From a virus: 28,399 nucleotides of DNA. The stretch covers positions 1 to 28,399 of IMG/VR virus record IMGVR_UViG_3300025151_000216. The stretch is one strand, 5' to 3'. The notes under the pieces were generated by a model. That model was not told where the DNA came from. It searched no databases and saw nothing but the letters and a program-made list of their open reading frames with translations. Numbering within the stretch: the stretch's first letter is position 1; each line of letters begins with the position of its first letter. The position numbers and the translations under genes were made by a program. Positions 1-8,878 of the stretch are shown piece after piece.

Positions 1-1904
1 CCTATATCTTGTGATGCTGTATAACTACCAGGAGCAAAAATACCATCCATTCTTTGGTCTGTATTTACAGGCAATCTTAAGAATCCTGTAGTCACACCAG
101 TATAGTTTCCACCACCATATGCGTCTCCACTACCAAGATGATATGGTGTTAAGTCAGCGACAATACCTTGTAAGTAATTACTGGTAGAAAATGCGATACA
201 AGCATCACTAGCAATAACAATTTTACTTTGTAAACCTTGATAACCTAAGTATGCAGATCCACCATTTGCAAATGTACAATAATAATCATCTACAGTAGTA
301 GGAACACCAGGTGGATTAATAACAACTCTTGGTTGACCAGGATACAATCCTGTTGTTTGTTCACCAATAGAAAGACCTAAACCAACAGATGTATTAAAGT
401 GACTTAAACCAAATACGTTTCTTGTTCCTGATGCATAGTTTGTATCTTCTGACCTAATAGCAGTCAAACCAGTCAAGATACCTGCAAATGACCCTTGTGT
501 GAAGAGTTCAACATTTACGTTTGCACCATCACTGAATGTTACTCCTGCACCAGTGAATTCTGCATTACCAAAATATTCAGCATCACCTATTACCGCGAGT
601 TTCTTACCTGGTCGTGATGTACCGACACCAACATTTCCTTCATTACCTACAGTAAATCTTCTTTGTGCTCTTGCACTTGTTGAATTTCTTGTATATACCG
701 AAATATTACCACCTTCATTACCTTGTTGTTCATAAACAAGTGCACCACCAGAAGTGTTACCCATGCCGACACCAAATCCTATACCAATAGTGGCAGCATC
801 TTTATCATCTTTATTTCTTAGGAATACATGATAATTAGGTGGTTCATTATCTGTAGTAATACCAGAATAGGTGTTACCAGTTGGGTCTAACAGTCCATCA
901 ATGAGTACACCACCATTAGTTGTTACTGCAATACCAGTATTTGTAGTACCAACACCAACTGTTTTGGCAAATATATTGCTTACAGAAATATCAGGTTCTA
1001 ATCGTAGACCTGTGGCATTACCTGCTACATCACCAGTAACAGAACCTGCAAAACCTGCTGTTGCTGTTACAATACCAGTGACACTAAGACCAGCACCAGC
1101 AATCAAATGGTTGACTGACGTACTGATAGAAAGTTTACCGTTGATTGTTGCATCACCTAGTGCAGTCAGAGTGGTGATACCAATAGTAGGATCTCCCTGT
1201 AATCCAAATGCAGTCCTAGCAAATCCTGCAGTCTGGGCGATACCAGACATAAATGATAAATCACCTCTATAAGAGAGTGCTGTTACAATACCACCAAACT
1301 CTCCATGTTGATCTACAAAAATATCTCCCTTAACATCTTGCCCGTCAAAATTACCCGTCTTTACAGTCAGTCGGTGTGTTACAATCGTCGTACCAATACC
1401 GACACTTGCAAGTCTATAAATGTCCTCTGTATTTGCTGCAACCAGTGCTGGCGGTGCTTCAGACGTAGATGTCCAACCAGAGACAGGAACATTAGATAAT
1501 GTAGATCCATCACCATGAAATGCGATTGCTTCAAATCTACCTGAATTGGCAAAAAATGTAATACCAAATCCAACCTGCATTGTTGCACCAGTCTGAATAC
1601 CAGCGTAACTAGTACCAATACCAATAACAGTACCTGGATTAGTTGTACCCGCACCTAATCCTTTATATCCCGTTACATCATCAAACTCATAGAAAGTTGT
1701 AATACCAGATAATTCTAGGTTTCGGAAAGAAACCACACCAGTATTGGATAGTTTACCAGAAACTAAGAGTTCACCAACTACCTCTGCCTGTCTTTGCGGA
1801 GTAGAAGTACCAATACCAACTCGATTATTAGCGACGACAAGAGATTCTCCAGATACCTGGATACCGTCTCTGACTGTAAATACCTTTCTAAAATTTTGTG
1901 CCAT
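1..1904 (-). CDS. Tail-fibre-like virion structural protein (partial, 3' end outside window)
   Basis: The reading frame is open from an ATG at 1904 to the window edge, giving 634 residues with no stop, so the C-terminus is missing. It begins MAQNFRKVFTVRDGIQVSGE and is rich in short Gly/Thr/Val repeats such as GIGTSTP, GVGTTNTG and VTGDVAGNATG. These resemble the 'VGIGTTSP' repeats of phage tail fibres and trimeric adhesins. No enzymatic motif is visible. It lies 49 bases downstream of the giant beta-helical protein on the same strand, with a CTAAATA late-type promoter in the gap, so it is probably a late virion protein acting in host recognition. No good Shine-Dalgarno is visible. The structural class is fairly sure; the exact role and any T4 counterpart (gp10, gp12 or gp37-like) are not. 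Confidence 0.72.
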   Translation of the reverse strand, partial: MAQNFRKVFTVRDGIQVSGESLVVANNRVGIGTSTPQRQAEVVGELLVSGKLSNTGVVSFRNLELSGITTFYEFDDVTGYKGLGAGTTNPGTVIGIGTSYAGIQTGATMQVGFGITFFANSGRFEAIAFHGDGSTLSNVPVSGWTSTSEAPPALVAANTEDIYRLASVGIGTTIVTHRLTVKTGNFDGQDVKGDIFVDQHGEFGGIVTALSYRGDLSFMSGIAQTAGFARTAFGLQGDPTIGITTLTALGDATINGKLSISTSVNHLIAGAGLSVTGIVTATAGFAGSVTGDVAGNATGLRLEPDISVSNIFAKTVGVGTTNTGIAVTTNGGVLIDGLLDPTGNTYSGITTDNEPPNYHVFLRNKDDKDAATIGIGFGVGMGNTSGGALVYEQQGNEGGNISVYTRNSTSARAQRRFTVGNEGNVGVGTSRPGKKLAVIGDAEYFGNAEFTGAGVTFSDGANVNVELFTQGSFAGILTGLTAIRSEDTNYASGTRNVFGLSHFNTSVGLGLSIGEQTTGLYPGQPRVVINPPGVPTTVDDYYCTFANGGSAYLGYQGLQSKIVIASDACIAFSTSNYLQGIVADLTPYHLGSGDAYGGGNYTGVTTGFLRLPVNTDQRMDGIFAPGSYTASQDI

Positions 1905-1940
1905 TATTCAAATAGTTATAGCGCGGGATACTATTTTAAG

Positions 1941-1947
1941 TATTTAG
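1941..1947 (-). promoter_or_regulatory. Late-type promoter CTAAATA for the fibre-like gene
   Basis: Minus strand reads CTAAATA, a one-base variant of the end of the T4 late -10 box TATAAATA. It sits in the 49-base gap between the 1721-residue protein and the fibre-like protein, about 37 bases before the start codon. The same heptamer recurs upstream of other late genes here (7154, 8872). Confidence 0.45.
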
Positions 1948-1952
1948 TGCGA

Positions 1953-4900
1953 TTAGAACTCGGTAGGATACCAATTATTATCATTGGTATTGAATACAAA
2001 TCCAATCGCTGCATGATCTTGGTTAATAATGAATTGAGTTTCAGAATATCCCATTACATTTCTAGTGGGATTAGGTGAAACTGTCTGGAATGTGAGTGTA
2101 ATATTATTGACAGATGCATTACCAGAAATGTCAATTACTTTGAAGTTCTTAGCAGCAGTTCCTGGATCTGGAACGGTCAATGCAACAGTTCCACCAGAGG
2201 TATTAACAAATGCGACTGTACCAAGTTCAATAGTATCACCATCTGCTTTGACGCTAGTGTTAAGTGAACCAACTGTTAGTGAACCATCAATGGTTAAGTT
2301 ACCACCGAAACTACCGTTTCCACCAAAGGAACCGATACCAGTTGCAGTTACATCACCAGTGACATTAAGATTACCAGTTAATTGTGTCTTAGCATCAATA
2401 ATAAATTTATCACCATCAATCAATACATCATCGTTAATTTTTATCTCATTCTGGAATGTTACAGGACCATCGAACTGAGATAAGATTGTTTTAGATGCAC
2501 CACCCTCAACCTTAAGTCTCTGAGAGATAGTAACTTCATCAAAGTCACCTATAACAGCAGTGCCCTCTTCACCCGTAACAGATGCAATTGGTGTATCATA
2601 ACTTGTCTCTCTACCAGTTGCAGAAGAAACAGATTTGTTACCAATAAAGAAGTCACCATCGTTGTTCATACCAGTGTATACAACAACACCACCAGATAAT
2701 TCCTGTGCTTGGGCAAGGAATGTTTCCATAGGTGTTAGTGTAATATCCTGAACAGCAGGTAGACCAGTAGAATAGTTACCTGGACCATAACCAAGATATT
2801 CAAACGTGTGACCAGATGCTCTTAAGATTGAGTTTCTACGAAGTTCTACGGGAATTGCCTTAATCTTTTTAACTTTGGAATCAATAGGATGAATTTTCTT
2901 CTCTGTACCAAAGTAACCTCTAAGAACAGTAAGACCATCATTATTAACACCAGAAAGATCATTTCTGGATATTCTCATAATCTCATTGTTGACCTGTACA
3001 TAATGACCAATCTTGTATCTTGCAGTAGAACCAACACCAACAGATCCAGAAGTATCAGTGAAGATACCAACTCTGATAATATTATCAGCATCAGTATCAC
3101 CAATTGCTTCTTTTAATGAACCTATTTCATTATCATAAAATGGCATACCTCTACCACCAATCTTCTCGTCAGCAGATCCTAGAATTGAACCAGCATTAGC
3201 TGTCATACCACCTTTGTAAACAGTAGCAGCATTGATAATATTTGGATTATAAGTTTTGGTAGAGAATTGTGATGTGCTTGCAACGTTTTCAACAAGGAAG
3301 TTAAAATATTTTGGTTGATCTGGAGTTTGCGTACCAGCAGCAGAAACTTTATTATTAAAGGAATCAACAACTCTGAAAGCATTACCTTGTACAAGACCGT
3401 GACCACCAGCAAGACCTGTAGTTGTAAATGTTGCAATACCAGCAGATGCATTAAAGTCAACAGATGATATTTCAACGGAAGGACCTGTGTTTATATAAAA
3501 CTGTTCAGCTACTACTACTTGGTCACCTTCAGTCATTGCGACTGCGACACTTGTAGAAGATGGAATTTTTACAACTCTGTAGAAACAGTCAGAAACTGTA
3601 GATATACCAGTAAATTGTAAAACATCACCAATACCATGTGAAATTTCATTTGCTGCGGTTGTTACTTGAGCACCAGAGAAACCTTCAATTTCTAAAACTT
3701 CACCACCAACATAACCAGCACCACCAGCAGTGATAGTACATTCAATAACTGATCCGCTACTAACAATAATCTTTGCTAATGCACCATCCCAAGTAGTTGT
3801 ACCAGTATTAAATAGTTTCTTATTATAGTAAACTCCATCAGCAAAACCAGAACCAGCATTACTAATATTAGATACCAGTTGTAGTTTTCCAAATTCATGG
3901 AATGTGGATGTTGTAATTGTTGCAATACCAGATGCTTCGGAAGTTGCAATACTTACCATAGTAATACCAATACCAATATCCTTGACAAAATTGTCTATCG
4001 CTTCTCTGGTCAAAGACTTTTTCTTATCGTTAAGAACAGTCAATCCAATTGGAGTTCTCTTGGCATAAGTTTGAGAAGGTAGTGGGTTATCATCCCAGTT
4101 GTCTCTATCCAACTGTGGGTAGAAATCTTCAACGGGTTGAGTAAAATTACGATCATTAAACTCAATGTCTAATGGATAAGATGCACTAACAAAGTCTGCC
4201 TGTGAGATACCATCATTAAATCCTTGTGCAAAATCTTCAAGAATGTTTGGACGGAAGATAAAGAAGTTTGCATTAATTTGGTTCTTTTCAAATCTTGGTA
4301 ACTTACTATCTCTTACAGATGTATCATTCTGGAATACACCAGGATCACCACTAGTAATTGCATATTTAAGTGTATGTGCATCTACAACCTCAATAATTTG
4401 GTAACGACCATTGTAACCTTGATTATCGATTGAATTAATATTATTTGCACTCTTAACTCCTCTGACATTGATAAGATGTCCTTTTTTCATTGTATGTGGT
4501 CTTTCTGAGAAGAGTGTTACTGTTGCGGTAACACTATCATAGGAACATGTACCAATAAATCTTGGGTTTCTATCATATTGGTATTGTTCTTGAGTAATTT
4601 GGACAGGATCAAAAAGAATATCACTAGTGCTCTTAGATTCCTGAACAACGAAACCATCACTAGGATCTCTTGCATCATCCGCTTCCTTAGGAATGAACAT
4701 TCTAGCAGTATAGATTCTTTCATCAAGAGATCTATTTTCCTGAACTCTATTAAACCATGTTTCAGAAGTCGCTTCACCTATACCTGCTACACCTTTAGAA
4801 ACTAATTGAGGGTATATTTCATTAAATCTATCAACTTTAATAAACCAGTTACTCTTGTTAGGATCAAATTGAACAGGATGTCCTACATTACCAGGTATTT

Positions 4901-7118
4901 TATCAGAAACTCTAGAGATAATCTGTAAACTACCATCAGTCTTGACGTTATTGAGGTTAAGACCTTTTCCATTTAGAGCGTTAGTTAAGTTTGATGCGAA
5001 CTTAAGTGTGTTCGTTGATGTACGAATGACATAATATAATCTGTGATCAGTAATACCATCAGGAATATTACCTTGATCTTGAATTACAATTACTGACTCA
5101 CCAGTAATAAATGTATGATTACCATTAGTGTTTAAGGTTGTTTCATCATTTGGACCTCCAATTGTACCAACAACCTGTGTTTGTTTGAATCCAATATTTT
5201 CACCAGCAGCAATAGTCGAAGATACAGAAACAGTATTATCCATCATCTGGATGTTTGCAAAATATGTTTCTCCAATACCAGTATTGCTAAGGTTTACGTA
5301 TAGTTTATCAAAGTCTTTTGCACCAACTTTGAAACCCTGTGCACCTGATGGTGGTACACCTGTTTCTGCTGTAAAATCTTTAAGGTATAAGTGAGAAGAA
5401 ACACCAACAGCTGTTGTTAAACCAACATCAAGAGTAAGATAATTAATCTTGGTTTCTACAGAACTTGGAATTGCTTTTGGTGGAACTAAACCAGTAATAT
5501 AAATTTGATCGTCCTTACCGAAAGATTCTTTCTTGAATCCATCTGCATATAGAGAAATTTGACCAAAGTTAGAGTTAGAGTTGGTAATTGATTGGTCACC
5601 ACCAGATCTTACTTGGAAGTGTCTTGCAAATCCGATAGCGAAAACCGAAACGACCTGACATACACCATCATTGGTGAATTTCATATGGCATGTTTCCCAA
5701 CCCTTTCTATAGACTGCTCTACTATCTAAGTGATATACTTGCTCACTGTTTGTTGAGGAAGAACCAGCAGGTAGGTCAGCACCATAAGAAGGTGTGCTAA
5801 TGTTAATACCATCATATGTACCAGCGTTCTTATTATATTTTACAAAAGCACGGTCATCTTTTTGTAGAGAAATTGCCGTATACTGCGCTGTAACCATGGA
5901 ACGGAAACCATCTGCCTTACTTCCATCACCATGACATCCGTTTATACCATAAACAGAACGTAGGGAGATGTTAAAGATATATGGAGATGCACCCTTAACA
6001 GTATCAGATTCAACTGTAACTCTTGGACTGGATGTTGATGGTGTTGGATCTAGGTTTACAGGAATAACTGATAACGTATATGTAAACTTAGTATCAGTAA
6101 CAACGTTAGTTACAGTCGTACTGACGTTATAGTTGGCAACGTTGATACCAGTAATTCTAATAGGAGTACCAATATCAAGTAAGTGTGGTACGTCTGTATC
6201 AACAGTAACAGTTGTGGTTGGAGTAGTACCATCACCAGAAATGATATTAGAAATAGCAATAGGATCAGATGCTAGTGCACCAACAATTTCCCACTCTGTT
6301 CTTTGTTTATCAAAGTCACCCTGTTGATCTGGCCACTGGAATGCAATAGGTCTGTTAGTATTAGGACCGAAGGCATGAGTCAACTTATAATAATACATGC
6401 TCAAGTCAGTATAATTATAACCTGGTGCCTTATTAACACCGTCTGCAAACTCAAATGCAGTTAGTTTATGGTGAGAGAATAGAGGTCTGGAAACGTATAA
6501 CTGGTTTGTAAAGTTTTGATGGTTAGTATATACTGTACCATTAGGGTCAGCATCAAAAATAGTAAACTGCCAAATGTAACATAGACCAGTGATTCTGAAG
6601 ATAGCACTTTCAGGAGTATCAGGGTCTGTAGGGTTTGGAACATATTTCGGTCTTATTTTGGTTTTTCTAAGGTCAAGACCAACTATAGAAGTACCACGGG
6701 GAAGAATAGTACCACCATTAACACTATTAAACTTATATAAATCGTTATCTTCTTGGGAAAGGTCAAAGTTTGAGTTTAAGGTTAGTCCAAACTCAGTGGA
6801 CGCAACAGACTGAGCACCAGCAGGTGAAACTGCTTTAGCACCAAGATTATCTACAATACCATATCCAGGTCTATTATCAATCAAATGTTCACCAGGGAAC
6901 AATAGAATCGTTGTTTTATCAATAATATCATTATCTTTTCCTCGTACATACGAGAAACGGGCAGATTCTAACATCGCCCTCTGAATTGTTTTAAAGGGTT
7001 TCGTTAGCGAGTTACCCTGATTATCAAGACTGTCGGTAGAGTCAATATCACTTGGATTGACGTATAATATACGACCTTCAGTATTCTTAATAAAATTTTC
7101 TAGCTTACTAAGAGGCAT
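1953..7118 (-). CDS. Giant beta-helical virion structural protein (1721 aa)
   Basis: The largest protein in the window. Residues ~17-55 carry a right-handed beta-helix opening signature (ILYVNPSD..., then LTKPFKTIQRAM), the form seen in pectate-lyase-like phage tail proteins. A long Ser/Thr/Gly/Asn-rich beta region with many 'ITGI' and 'VTVDTDVPH' type strands follows. The last ~200 residues contain fibre-type repeats (GNLNVTGDVTATGIGSFGG) and a compact C-terminal cap ending NNWYPTEF. I see no catalytic signature. Large proteins of this type are usual in T4-like cyanophages and are annotated as virion structural, wedge/fibre-connector or gp10-like. The ATG at 7118 has a modest AGGGAAAG ribosome site, and a CTAAATA box lies 36 bases upstream. 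The family-level structural assignment is solid; equating it with a specific T4 gene is not. Confidence 0.75.
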   Translation of the reverse strand: MPLSKLENFIKNTEGRILYVNPSDIDSTDSLDNQGNSLTKPFKTIQRAMLESARFSYVRGKDNDIIDKTTILLFPGEHLIDNRPGYGIVDNLGAKAVSPAGAQSVASTEFGLTLNSNFDLSQEDNDLYKFNSVNGGTILPRGTSIVGLDLRKTKIRPKYVPNPTDPDTPESAIFRITGLCYIWQFTIFDADPNGTVYTNHQNFTNQLYVSRPLFSHHKLTAFEFADGVNKAPGYNYTDLSMYYYKLTHAFGPNTNRPIAFQWPDQQGDFDKQRTEWEIVGALASDPIAISNIISGDGTTPTTTVTVDTDVPHLLDIGTPIRITGINVANYNVSTTVTNVVTDTKFTYTLSVIPVNLDPTPSTSSPRVTVESDTVKGASPYIFNISLRSVYGINGCHGDGSKADGFRSMVTAQYTAISLQKDDRAFVKYNKNAGTYDGINISTPSYGADLPAGSSSTNSEQVYHLDSRAVYRKGWETCHMKFTNDGVCQVVSVFAIGFARHFQVRSGGDQSITNSNSNFGQISLYADGFKKESFGKDDQIYITGLVPPKAIPSSVETKINYLTLDVGLTTAVGVSSHLYLKDFTAETGVPPSGAQGFKVGAKDFDKLYVNLSNTGIGETYFANIQMMDNTVSVSSTIAAGENIGFKQTQVVGTIGGPNDETTLNTNGNHTFITGESVIVIQDQGNIPDGITDHRLYYVIRTSTNTLKFASNLTNALNGKGLNLNNVKTDGSLQIISRVSDKIPGNVGHPVQFDPNKSNWFIKVDRFNEIYPQLVSKGVAGIGEATSETWFNRVQENRSLDERIYTARMFIPKEADDARDPSDGFVVQESKSTSDILFDPVQITQEQYQYDRNPRFIGTCSYDSVTATVTLFSERPHTMKKGHLINVRGVKSANNINSIDNQGYNGRYQIIEVVDAHTLKYAITSGDPGVFQNDTSVRDSKLPRFEKNQINANFFIFRPNILEDFAQGFNDGISQADFVSASYPLDIEFNDRNFTQPVEDFYPQLDRDNWDDNPLPSQTYAKRTPIGLTVLNDKKKSLTREAIDNFVKDIGIGITMVSIATSEASGIATITTSTFHEFGKLQLVSNISNAGSGFADGVYYNKKLFNTGTTTWDGALAKIIVSSGSVIECTITAGGAGYVGGEVLEIEGFSGAQVTTAANEISHGIGDVLQFTGISTVSDCFYRVVKIPSSTSVAVAMTEGDQVVVAEQFYINTGPSVEISSVDFNASAGIATFTTTGLAGGHGLVQGNAFRVVDSFNNKVSAAGTQTPDQPKYFNFLVENVASTSQFSTKTYNPNIINAATVYKGGMTANAGSILGSADEKIGGRGMPFYDNEIGSLKEAIGDTDADNIIRVGIFTDTSGSVGVGSTARYKIGHYVQVNNEIMRISRNDLSGVNNDGLTVLRGYFGTEKKIHPIDSKVKKIKAIPVELRRNSILRASGHTFEYLGYGPGNYSTGLPAVQDITLTPMETFLAQAQELSGGVVVYTGMNNDGDFFIGNKSVSSATGRETSYDTPIASVTGEEGTAVIGDFDEVTISQRLKVEGGASKTILSQFDGPVTFQNEIKINDDVLIDGDKFIIDAKTQLTGNLNVTGDVTATGIGSFGGNGSFGGNLTIDGSLTVGSLNTSVKADGDTIELGTVAFVNTSGGTVALTVPDPGTAAKNFKVIDISGNASVNNITLTFQTVSPNPTRNVMGYSETQFIINQDHAAIGFVFNTNDNNWYPTEF

Positions 7119-7153
7119 CTTTCCCTATGCTAATACAAAATGTTATGCTAATC

Positions 7154-7160
7154 TATTTAG
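7154..7160 (-). promoter_or_regulatory. Late-type promoter CTAAATA for the giant virion gene
   Basis: Minus strand reads CTAAATAG in the 88-base gap between the small cassette (ending at 7207) and the giant protein start at 7118. Spacing to the ATG (about 35 bases) suits a T4-type late promoter with a short leader. Confidence 0.5.
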
Positions 7161-7206
7161 AAGACTAAAAGATCCATTATGTATATGTATGCTTGTTTCT
7201 AACTAA

Positions 7207-7536
7207 TTATGGTAGATCTTCCCATTTTACAGGATTTTTTATCTCCATATCCATCAATCCTTTTACTTCAGATGGAGTTTCTATAATCTCAGGAGCAAAT
7301 TGTTTTGCTTCCTCTTCTTCCCATATCTTTTTAATCTCTTCTGATTGCCTATCAATATCTCTCATCGTATTTGCAATCTTAATATCAATCCATTTATCCT
7401 TTAACCACTTAATAATACCTGACGCAAGGAAAGAGATGGGAAAGCGTTGCTTCTTTGCCCACCTCTCTGCCTTTTCATACCAAGGATCTGTACCTTTACC
7501 AAAGGATTTTTCAAACTCGAACTTCATGTCTTCCAC
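7207..7536 (-). CDS. Hypothetical protein (109 aa), end of small cassette
   Basis: Not recognised. A charged, mostly helical protein with an aromatic/basic N-terminal half (WYEKAERWAKKQRFP, IIKWLKDKW) and an acidic Glu-rich stretch near residues 65-80 (EEIKKIWEEEEAKQF). It has no transmembrane segment or catalytic motif. The ATG at 7536 overlaps the end of the preceding gene (stop at 7524) by 13 bases, so the two are translationally coupled. It is the last gene of a four-gene cassette served by the sigma70-type promoter at 8300-8328, which suggests an early or middle host-takeover role rather than a virion part. This is inference from position only. Confidence 0.6.
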   Translation of the reverse strand: MEDMKFEFEKSFGKGTDPWYEKAERWAKKQRFPISFLASGIIKWLKDKWIDIKIANTMRDIDRQSEEIKKIWEEEEAKQFAPEIIETPSEVKGLMDMEIKNPVKWEDLP

Positions 7537-7748
7537 TCTTTCTTTTCATAATCAAAGTTAGGATGTGGTAAAGCACTTACAACAGGATCTTTAGTCTTAT
7601 TTTTAATTACAATAAATCTATCAGCAGCAAATGTACCTGCCAAATTTACCTCTATTTCATCACTATCTTGCCAATTGATACTACCATCTTTTTTGGTATG
7701 TAACATTGCTTCTTGGATCTTATCAATAATTTCTTGTGTTAGTTTCAT
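7524..7748 (-). CDS. Hypothetical protein (74 aa)
   Basis: Not recognised. A small soluble protein with an N-terminal helix (LTQEIIDKIQEAM), a predicted beta section (EIEVNLAGTF, RFIVIKNKT) and a polar C-terminus. Its start overlaps the end of the 95-residue gene by four bases (ATGA-type junction at 7745-7748), and its end overlaps the next gene by 13 bases, so three genes are read as a tight coupled unit. No functional motif is visible. Confidence 0.6.
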   Translation of the reverse strand: MKLTQEIIDKIQEAMLHTKKDGSINWQDSDEIEVNLAGTFAADRFIVIKNKTKDPVVSALPHPNFDYEKKEWKT

Positions 7749-8032
7749 TGTGCGAGATCAGGTAATAATTCTGGATTGTCTACATTCAACTCAAAAAGAC
7801 ATGGATGCATCTGTTCAAGAGACAGATAATTAGACGCTCTCCACAACTCTTCTGGTTCAATAGGTTCTTGTGAATCTGCTTCTGCTATTACTTCTGGATG
7901 ATCTTGCATCAGTGAAGGTAATTCATCAAAGGTAAATGGAGTACCTTGAATGTAATAGAATAAACAGATTGTAGATTTTTTATTATACCAACGGTAGTCT
8001 GCCGTTAGTAGATATTGAAAAGAAGATTCCAT
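7745..8032 (-). CDS. Hypothetical acidic protein (95 aa)
   Basis: Not recognised. The first 30 residues are aromatic and possibly beta-rich (FQYLLTADYRWYN, ICLFYYIQGTPF). The rest is strongly acidic with many Glu/Asp/Pro (QEPIEPEELWRASNYL, ending PELLPDLAQ). A small acidic protein of this kind could be an inhibitor or partner-binding factor, but nothing in the sequence shows that. It follows the 72-residue gene after 25 bases that contain an AATAAATA box (8051-8058), so it may be driven by both the cassette promoter and a late-type promoter. Confidence 0.6.
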   Translation of the reverse strand: MESSFQYLLTADYRWYNKKSTICLFYYIQGTPFTFDELPSLMQDHPEVIAEADSQEPIEPEELWRASNYLSLEQMHPCLFELNVDNPELLPDLAQ

Positions 8033-8050
8033 GTCTTATCATCTTTTCAA

Positions 8051-8058
8051 TATTTATT
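8051..8058 (-). promoter_or_regulatory. Possible late-type promoter AATAAATA inside the small cassette
   Basis: Minus strand reads AATAAATA, one base from TATAAATA, in the 25-base gap just upstream of the 95-residue gene. It may let the downstream cassette genes be expressed late as well. The match is short and the region is A+T rich. Confidence 0.3.
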
Positions 8059-8276
8059 CATCTAAGACTTACTGCAGGTTCTGCATATAAAACTTGGGTA
8101 GGTTCCAAACTGTCTCTGACAAACTCAAGGATATTTGTAAATTGTTGGAAACTATCACATTGGACTTCCTTTTCCTCACCTTTATCACTAAGCAAAACGA
8201 AAGAGCGAGTGCAGATGTCCACAACAACTCCGAAAACAAGAGAGTCTGTTTCTTCGATAGAGAAATCTGGATTCAT
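8058..8276 (-). CDS. Hypothetical protein (72 aa), first gene of small cassette
   Basis: Not recognised. It contains a short beta-rich core (LVFGVVVDICTRSFVLLSDKG followed by KEVQCDSF) and a helical segment (FTNILEFVRDSL), which together suggest a small compact barrel-like fold. It is the first gene after a near-consensus sigma70 promoter, 24 bases downstream of its -10 box. No clear Shine-Dalgarno precedes the ATG (context AACAAAATTCC), so the transcript has a very short leader. It is probably expressed early in infection; function unknown. Confidence 0.6.
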   Translation of the reverse strand: MNPDFSIEETDSLVFGVVVDICTRSFVLLSDKGEEKEVQCDSFQQFTNILEFVRDSLEPTQVLYAEPAVSLR

Positions 8277-8299
8277 GGAATTTTGTTAATTACTCATAT

Positions 8300-8328
8300 A
8301 GTATAGAGCATAACCCACCCCTTGTCAA
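8300..8328 (-). promoter_or_regulatory. Sigma70-type promoter of the small cassette
   Basis: Minus strand has -35 TTGACA (8323-8328), a 17-base spacer and -10 TATACT (8300-8305), matching 11 of 12 consensus bases with ideal spacing. It lies directly after the stop codon of the spike-like gene (8333) and before the 72-residue gene. This is a host-polymerase (early) promoter in an otherwise late structural region. Confidence 0.8.
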
Positions 8329-8332
8329 TCCC

Positions 8333-8866
8333 CTATCTCACATTAGGTGCTCTGGTAAGGAGTTGTTCTTTTGCGACACGGGATCCTTTGAAGGCAGATC
8401 CACTGAAACTGGATGCACCACCTGGCAGCAGTTTTCTATTTGCTTGCCAACTTCCTTTACTAAAAGAACTACTGGCAGCTGTTGCAGTTGCAGTATAGTT
8501 TTTTGAATTATGAGAAAATGTCTTTGCCTTGATCGAAACTCCATTCGATGCTTCAATAACAATATTTTCTCCCTTTAAAACAATTGTGCCATTATCAGCA
8601 GTTACTTGATAACTTCCATTATGACACATAAACATCATATCAAGTCCACCTTCTCCAGTGATACCTGCATCTACTTCTATACTTTTATCACTATGCCATC
8701 TAAAAGTTCCGTTTTCTGAAAAACTATGGAAGGCAACATCCTCCTGTAAGTTTACAGAATACATTTTATATGCTTCTTCTCCACCAGTTCCAACCTCATT
8801 AGCAGAAGAAATTGCTAAGTTAGGTCCGAACTGTTTTACATATGATGGTTCTTTTGTATTTCTCAT
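8333..8866 (-). CDS. Beta-helical spike-like baseplate protein (177 aa)
   Basis: The first part is a globular region with a Gly-rich turn (NEVGTGGEEAY). Residues ~55-115 consist of short hydrophobic strands at regular spacing (FRWHSDKSIEVDAG, YQVTADNGTIVLKG, NIVIEASNGVSIKA). This is the pattern of the triple-stranded beta-helix in phage spikes and VgrG, and of the T4 gp5 C-terminal needle. The C-terminal third is Ser/Ala/Lys-rich and low in complexity. It starts 8 bases before the gp5-like stop codon would end the upstream message, with a CTAAATA box overlapping that stop. Because the gp5-like protein lacks an obvious needle repeat, this gene may supply a separate spike part. Function is inferred from pattern and neighbours. 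Confidence 0.6.
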   Translation of the reverse strand: MRNTKEPSYVKQFGPNLAISSANEVGTGGEEAYKMYSVNLQEDVAFHSFSENGTFRWHSDKSIEVDAGITGEGGLDMMFMCHNGSYQVTADNGTIVLKGENIVIEASNGVSIKAKTFSHNSKNYTATATAASSSFSKGSWQANRKLLPGGASSFSGSAFKGSRVAKEQLLTRAPNVR

Positions 8867-8871
8867 ATCAA

Positions 8872-8878
8872 TATTTAG
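8872..8878 (-). promoter_or_regulatory. Late-type promoter CTAAATA overlapping the gp5 stop codon
   Basis: Minus strand reads ACTAAATATTGATATG, with the box only a few bases ahead of the spike-like start codon at 8866. The same CTAAATATT string occurs just before other genes (22053-22059, 23527-23533). A true promoter here would yield an almost leaderless message. Confidence 0.3.

Noticed and set aside
871-1272. A 133-codon plus-strand frame opposite the fibre-like gene
   Set aside because: Low-complexity Pro/Val/Thr composition arises from the complement of Gly/Thr repeats; the minus strand is open throughout with fibre-type repeats.
2065-2478. A 137-codon plus-strand frame opposite the giant virion protein
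   Set aside because: Same cause: antisense shadow of a repetitive Gly/Asn/Thr-rich C-terminus, no ribosome site.
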